A stretch of DNA of 37,471 nt from Candidatus Uhrbacteria bacterium (lineage in GTDB: Bacteria > Patescibacteriota > Patescibacteriia > UBA9934 > GWF2-40-263). The position numbers and the translations under genes were made by a program. Location: contig JACRJU010000013.1 of NCBI GenBank assembly GCA_016219925.1, forward strand, positions 244,472 to 281,942, read 5' to 3'. The notes beneath the pieces were generated by a model. That model was not told the origin of the DNA. It saw only the letters and a list, made by a program, of their open reading frames with translations, and ran no database searches. Of the stretch, positions 31,715-37,471 are shown in pieces (the first letter of the stretch is position 1; the number at the start of each line of letters is the position of its first letter).

Positions 31715-32170
31715 TTACCGCGACAAAAAGGTGATGTCAAGCCGATCGCCCACAGTCACTTGATGGGTTGAGATAAAACCCGATGGAAGTTCAATCACCC
31801 GATTAATCGGACGATCAGGACGATAGAGGGTTTTAGGTGAATTCTCTGGTTCAAGGCCCATATGCATACCGACCACTTGATTTTCATCAATCCAGATCAG
31901 ATCAATGGGAAACCGCATGTCTTTCATCCAATAGGTTGGAATCTCTTTTTGTTCATGAAGAAACAGCATCCCCTCTCCTTCCCGGAGTGGATCATGGCCA
32001 GAGAGGCCTTTTTGGCGCTGAAACGTATTGGCAGCCAGTTCAGCAGTTACGAGAGTTCCATCTTGAAAAACTACGCGCGCAAATTTTATTGACGGTCGAG
32101 AAGCAATCATGAGAAGCCATAGGCTGGTCGCAATAACAAGCAAACCAAACACCCAGCTCAGCCGTCTCAT
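31715..32170 (-). CDS. DUF192 family protein with N-terminal signal/TM
   Basis: VTAELAANTFQRQKGLSGHDPLREGEGMLFLH...YWMKDMRFPIDLIWIDEN...VIELPSGF; DUF192 hallmarks. Confidence 0.9.
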   Translation of the reverse strand: MRRLSWVFGLLVIATSLWLLMIASRPSIKFARVVFQDGTLVTAELAANTFQRQKGLSGHDPLREGEGMLFLHEQKEIPTYWMKDMRFPIDLIWIDENQVVGMHMGLEPENSPKTLYRPDRPINRVIELPSGFISTHQVTVGDRLDITFLSR

Positions 32171-33204
32171 ACCTTTTTTTCACTCTGAACCAATAGACCC
32201 GCCGCAATCAGCATCATGAGTCCGAGCAGGACAAGCGCAACCAATTTTTCGCGGCTTTGCAAAAAAAGCGTGGACACCCCAAACGCAGAAGCCACAAAGA
32301 TATAAAGGAACACCACGCGTCGCTGTCCCAAACCAAGATCCAACAAGCGGTGATGAAGATGCTTACGATCTCCGCGAAAAATTTGTTTCAAACCTCCCGT
32401 GCGCCACCGCCGTATAATCACCCAAAGCGCATCCAGGACGGGAATACCCAGAACGAGCAGAGCCGTTGCAAGTTTTCCCCCAGAGATAATCGCGAGCGTG
32501 CCGAGCACATAGCCGACAAATGTACTCCCCCCCTCTCCCAGAAAAATCGAGGCCGGATGAAAATTCCAAAACAGAAAACCGAGCAGGGCGCCGATACATA
32601 CCGCAGACAGTAAGGCGACATCCGGTTGAAAGTACGCCGTGGTGAGCGCAAGCAATAGGATCATCAACGCTCCCACCGCACTCATGCTTGTTGCCAGACC
32701 ATCAAGACCATCCAAAAACTTTGTCGTATAAACAACGGCGAGCATCCAGACAAACACCAAAATGTGCGATTGCCACGGGGCAAGATAAATCACCCCGCCA
32801 AACGGGTTCGTCAATTTTTCCACACCGATTCCGGACACCAACAAAACCACAATGGCCAAAACTGGCGAGATAAAAGAAAGATTGGGTGGAAGATCAAAGC
32901 GATCGTCCAACAGGCCGCCGACCATTAAAATCAACCCACCCACGAGAAAACCGACATAAGGCATGAGGGAGATGCGGCCAGCCGTCAGCGTTGGCGACAG
33001 AAATAATAAAAGAACGATGGCCACCGTGACGCCGATATAAATCGCAAATCCGCCCATGCGAGCGGTTGGTTTGGAATGAACTTTGCGCGCATGGCCCGGT
33101 CGGTCGATGAATCCCCCTTGAAAAGCCAGGTGCTTTACAAAAACCGTTGCAACAAAAGAAACCGCAAAGGCCACCAGACCCCACAGGATGAGCGAAGTGA
33201 TCAT
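32167..33204 (-). CDS. Undecaprenyl-phosphate sugar-1-phosphate transferase (WecA/MraY family)
   Basis: Polytopic; DRPGHARKVHSKPTARMGGFAIYIG, KFLDGLDGLATSMSAVGA, FLGEGGSTFVGYVLGTLAI, GDRKHLHHRLLDLGLG. Confidence 0.9.
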   Translation of the reverse strand: MITSLILWGLVAFAVSFVATVFVKHLAFQGGFIDRPGHARKVHSKPTARMGGFAIYIGVTVAIVLLLFLSPTLTAGRISLMPYVGFLVGGLILMVGGLLDDRFDLPPNLSFISPVLAIVVLLVSGIGVEKLTNPFGGVIYLAPWQSHILVFVWMLAVVYTTKFLDGLDGLATSMSAVGALMILLLALTTAYFQPDVALLSAVCIGALLGFLFWNFHPASIFLGEGGSTFVGYVLGTLAIISGGKLATALLVLGIPVLDALWVIIRRWRTGGLKQIFRGDRKHLHHRLLDLGLGQRRVVFLYIFVASAFGVSTLFLQSREKLVALVLLGLMMLIAAGLLVQSEKKV

Positions 33205-35792
33205 AAGGCTTCGGCTTTTTCAATACGGATCCCAGACGCTTCGAGCACGATCGTATCACGGCGCCGGACCTCTTGCTCAAGCAAAGCTTTGGCAATGGTG
33301 TTGTCCACTTCCTCCTGTACCAATCGCCGAAGCGGACGAGCGCCAAACTTTGGATCATAGCCCTTATGCGCAAGTGCCGCGATCACCTCGTCGGAAGCAC
33401 GAAAATGCATTCCCTTGGCTTCCAACCGTTCAGCGACTTGGGCGATCATTCGTTTAGCAATCTCAACCGTTTGCTCTTGGGTAAGTGGCTTAAACACAAT
33501 CACGCCATCAAAACGATTAAGCAATTCTGGACGATAAATCCCTTTGAGTTCTTCTTCGAGTAAATGGGTTTTGATGTCTTCTAGTGACGTCTGTTGTTTC
33601 ACAGCCTCTTGAATATACGACGTGCCGGCATTGGATGTCGCCACCAGAATAGTGTTGGTAAAATCAATCGTTCGACCCGCGGCATCCGTCAGACGCCCAT
33701 CGTCAAAAACTTGAAGGAAAAGATTGAGGATCCCGGGATCGGCTTTTTCAAATTCATCCAACAGAATAAGCGCGAACGGTTGTTGGCGCACCGCTTCGGT
33801 GAATAACCCGCCTTCGTCCTGTCCCGGCCGACCAATGAGTCGTACCACACTGTCCTGGGTTTGATATTCGGACATATCCAGCCGGATCATGTTGTCTTCA
33901 CTCCCGAAATACGCCTCCGCAACGGTTTTTGCCAGCTCTGTTTTGCCCACACCAGTCGGACCCAAAAAAAGAAACGTGGCCATCGGGCGATCCTCGCTTC
34001 GCAGTTGAGTGCGCGCTCGTCGCAAGGCACTTGCAATGGCCTCCACAGCTTCTTCTTGACCAACCACGCGCCCATGCAACCGTTCTTCGAGATGAAGGAG
34101 GGTATCTTTTTCCTGCTCGGCTACACGTGTGATTGGAATACCCGTTTTTTGCGCGATCAATCGACTGGCATCATCAGAGGTAATGACGGCATTTTGTCCT
34201 CGTTCTTTCGCCACCATCACCGCCACTTCTTTTGCCACCTCGATGGCTTTTTGCGGCAAATACGTTTCGTGCATGAACCGATCGGTAAGCTGGACGATCG
34301 ATTCAACCGCCAGATAGGTGAACGAAACGTGCTGATCGTATTCAATCGCGAGCACTTTTGATTCCAAAACACGAATAGACTCATCAATATCCGGTTCAGC
34401 AACAAGCACTTTTTCAAACACCCGGCCGAGAATAGATCGTTCGATGGTCGCGGTGTAACCGCGCGGCGTCGTTGTCGCCACAGCAAACGTATTACCTCGC
34501 GATAAAAATTCGACCAAGACAGCTGAAAGCTCGACAGGAATTTCATCCAAATCAGAAAAAGCGAGAATGATGTTTCCGGAACGCGAGGCTTCCATAAGCG
34601 CCAGCATAAGGCGCTCTTGGGCCTGTTCGGTCGTTGCTCCAGAAACGAGATGTGGAAGCGATACACGCACAAGGCGTTTGTCTTGTAATACTTGAGGAAC
34701 ACGCTCTTCAACCATGAGCACGGCGATCCCTTCCAAAATCGCTTCTTTGCCCACACCATCCTGTCCGACCAGAACGGCACTCTGGCGCCCACCTTCGATA
34801 ATACGAAACACCTCTTCGAGTTCTTTTTCGCGGCCAACTAAAATGCCGGTTCTTCCCTGCACCGCCACTGTTGTGAGATCAACAGAAAACGCATCAAGCG
34901 TCGGAGTTGCAACTGCGGTCATGGATCGATTCATGGCGCCGACCGGCTTAAACTGCGCCGCACGGCGAAACGCTTCGTATTGTTCGCGCGTTTTCTCATG
35001 GATGCGCACCCATTCAACCATGTTCGCCATCTGCCCTGCCGTCACACCCAAGTCGTAAAAAAGTTCTTGTACAAAATCATCGTGCCCAAACGCCTCGTAA
35101 AAAATCTCAAAAGCGTTCACCACCTGTCGCCCTTGTTGATAGGCGTTGATGAAAGCGCTTAGAAGCACGTGTTCAGCTGCCTCGGACAAAACCGTTTCGG
35201 GAGCGAGTTGGCGCGTGGTAAGGCGCCGTGCGAGGGGATCTTTCACTTTCTCAAAAGAAATTTGCAATCGTCCCAAAACGGCCGACGCATTATCGTCGGA
35301 AAGCGAAGCAATAAACACATGCAACGGATCGACTTGGCCATGGCCAAACTGACGAGCTAATTTAAACGCTTGATCCACAACCCCAAGCGCGGGCTTGTCC
35401 AACAACTCGGCAATATCCACACGATCGCCTTCGGCTTGAAAAGGCCCGATCTGCGGCAAAGCATCCCCAAGGTGCCGAACAGGGATCACGTGTTTAATGC
35501 GCCGCCCCTGTGCGATATGCGAAAAAATTAAGCACACCATGATCAGTATGAAAAAGACCAATGCGGCAGTCCAGTTTGAATCGAACCAAAATGTCTTCGT
35601 CGCAAACCGTCCGACATCAAAAAAAACTGAAAGCAAAACGATGACGGCACTGATGCCCCCCACCACTAAAAATACAACACCAACAGCACGTTCAGCTTTG
35701 GCTTTCGCGCTTCGCCGAGCAATGGCCATGGCGGACATTTCCTCGGCCCAGACGTACGGTTGTTTTCCAATGACAACACTCAAACGAGGCAT
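33201..35792 (-). CDS. Membrane-anchored Clp/Hsp100-like AAA+ ATPase (divergent)
   Basis: Two N-terminal TMs, Clp-N-like region, degenerate NBD1 (VLVGQDGVGKEAIL), intact NBD2 (GPTGVGKTELAKTVAE, ALILLDEFEKADP), ClpB D2-small C-terminus. Confidence 0.88.
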   Translation of the reverse strand: MPRLSVVIGKQPYVWAEEMSAMAIARRSAKAKAERAVGVVFLVVGGISAVIVLLSVFFDVGRFATKTFWFDSNWTAALVFFILIMVCLIFSHIAQGRRIKHVIPVRHLGDALPQIGPFQAEGDRVDIAELLDKPALGVVDQAFKLARQFGHGQVDPLHVFIASLSDDNASAVLGRLQISFEKVKDPLARRLTTRQLAPETVLSEAAEHVLLSAFINAYQQGRQVVNAFEIFYEAFGHDDFVQELFYDLGVTAGQMANMVEWVRIHEKTREQYEAFRRAAQFKPVGAMNRSMTAVATPTLDAFSVDLTTVAVQGRTGILVGREKELEEVFRIIEGGRQSAVLVGQDGVGKEAILEGIAVLMVEERVPQVLQDKRLVRVSLPHLVSGATTEQAQERLMLALMEASRSGNIILAFSDLDEIPVELSAVLVEFLSRGNTFAVATTTPRGYTATIERSILGRVFEKVLVAEPDIDESIRVLESKVLAIEYDQHVSFTYLAVESIVQLTDRFMHETYLPQKAIEVAKEVAVMVAKERGQNAVITSDDASRLIAQKTGIPITRVAEQEKDTLLHLEERLHGRVVGQEEAVEAIASALRRARTQLRSEDRPMATFLFLGPTGVGKTELAKTVAEAYFGSEDNMIRLDMSEYQTQDSVVRLIGRPGQDEGGLFTEAVRQQPFALILLDEFEKADPGILNLFLQVFDDGRLTDAAGRTIDFTNTILVATSNAGTSYIQEAVKQQTSLEDIKTHLLEEELKGIYRPELLNRFDGVIVFKPLTQEQTVEIAKRMIAQVAERLEAKGMHFRASDEVIAALAHKGYDPKFGARPLRRLVQEEVDNTIAKALLEQEVRRRDTIVLEASGIRIEKAEAL

Positions 35793-35793
35793 A

Positions 35794-36135
35794 TCAGAGC
35801 GAACCCAAGGCGTGATAAAAAAATCCGAGCACGGCAATAGGAGGAAGAACAAGATAAAGGACGAACAACACCATTAAAAGGATCGCGTACAAAAATAATC
35901 CAACCGTCCGGGAGATGATCATCACCAAACGAATGCCAAAACTGATCGCCCGTCCGGCAAAAGACGTGTCTCCGTACATCGGAACGAATAAATTTTTCAT
36001 CCACACCTTCAAAGCCAAACTTTCAGCGAGACTACCCGCCGTTTGCAAAAGACGTTTTAAAAACAACGCCAAACCAGGCCCGTACCACCAAATCGGAAAA
36101 CCCACGATGCGCAGAAAAAGCATTTGCAACACCAT
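35794..36135 (-). CDS. Small multi-TM membrane protein upstream of the Clp-like gene
   Basis: Hydrophobic segments; TAAAAT -10-like hexamer 9 nt before ATG; stop 1 nt from the next gene's ATG. Confidence 0.65.
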   Translation of the reverse strand: MVLQMLFLRIVGFPIWWYGPGLALFLKRLLQTAGSLAESLALKVWMKNLFVPMYGDTSFAGRAISFGIRLVMIISRTVGLFLYAILLMVLFVLYLVLPPIAVLGFFYHALGSL

Positions 36136-36163
36136 ACAAAATCTATTTTATCACACGATCCCT

Positions 36164-37470
<1,307 letters not shown>

Positions 37471-37471
37471 A

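Overview
This window looks like a gene-dense bacterial chromosome segment. The gene content and architecture resemble CPR/Patescibacteria, but that placement is an inference from protein style; no rRNA or marker search was possible. I could support about 35 protein genes. They include a partial GT2 glycosyltransferase, a TrmA/RumA-type methyltransferase, era, mnmA, an HD phosphohydrolase, a DUF87/TraG-like ATPase with a membrane partner, secF, secD, secA, hpf, murB, a YfiH/PgeF-like gene, murC, glyA, recR, folD, an amino-acid permease, dnaB, a ybaB-like gene, an ABC exporter, rplU, a DUF192 gene, a WecA/MraY-like transferase, a membrane-anchored Clp-like AAA+ protein and tgt. I found no rRNA, tRNA, CRISPR array or intact IS element. 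The most interesting signals are: (1) SecD carries parvulin-type rotamase sequence in the place of its P1 head. (2) A membrane-anchored Clp/Hsp100-like protein has a degenerate NBD1 and lacks both canonical pore-loop motifs. (3) Two initiation architectures coexist. Many core genes show a -35/N17/-10/N9-10/ATG layout that predicts nearly leaderless mRNA, whereas three compositionally distinct stand-alone genes share TTGACA-N17-TA....-leader-TGGAGG-N4-CATG. (4) Two divergent gene pairs have -35 hexamers that overlap with a 1-nt offset. (5) Several intrinsic terminators are fused to the next gene's promoter, with the -35 in or beside the hairpin. (6) There are two structured inverted-repeat intergenic elements and a small REP-like repeat, one copy of which is captured in frame in mnmA. 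(7) A PgeF/YfiH-like gene sits exactly between murC and murB. (8) An A6 homopolymer appears to separate the RBS/ATG of an ABC exporter from its body.
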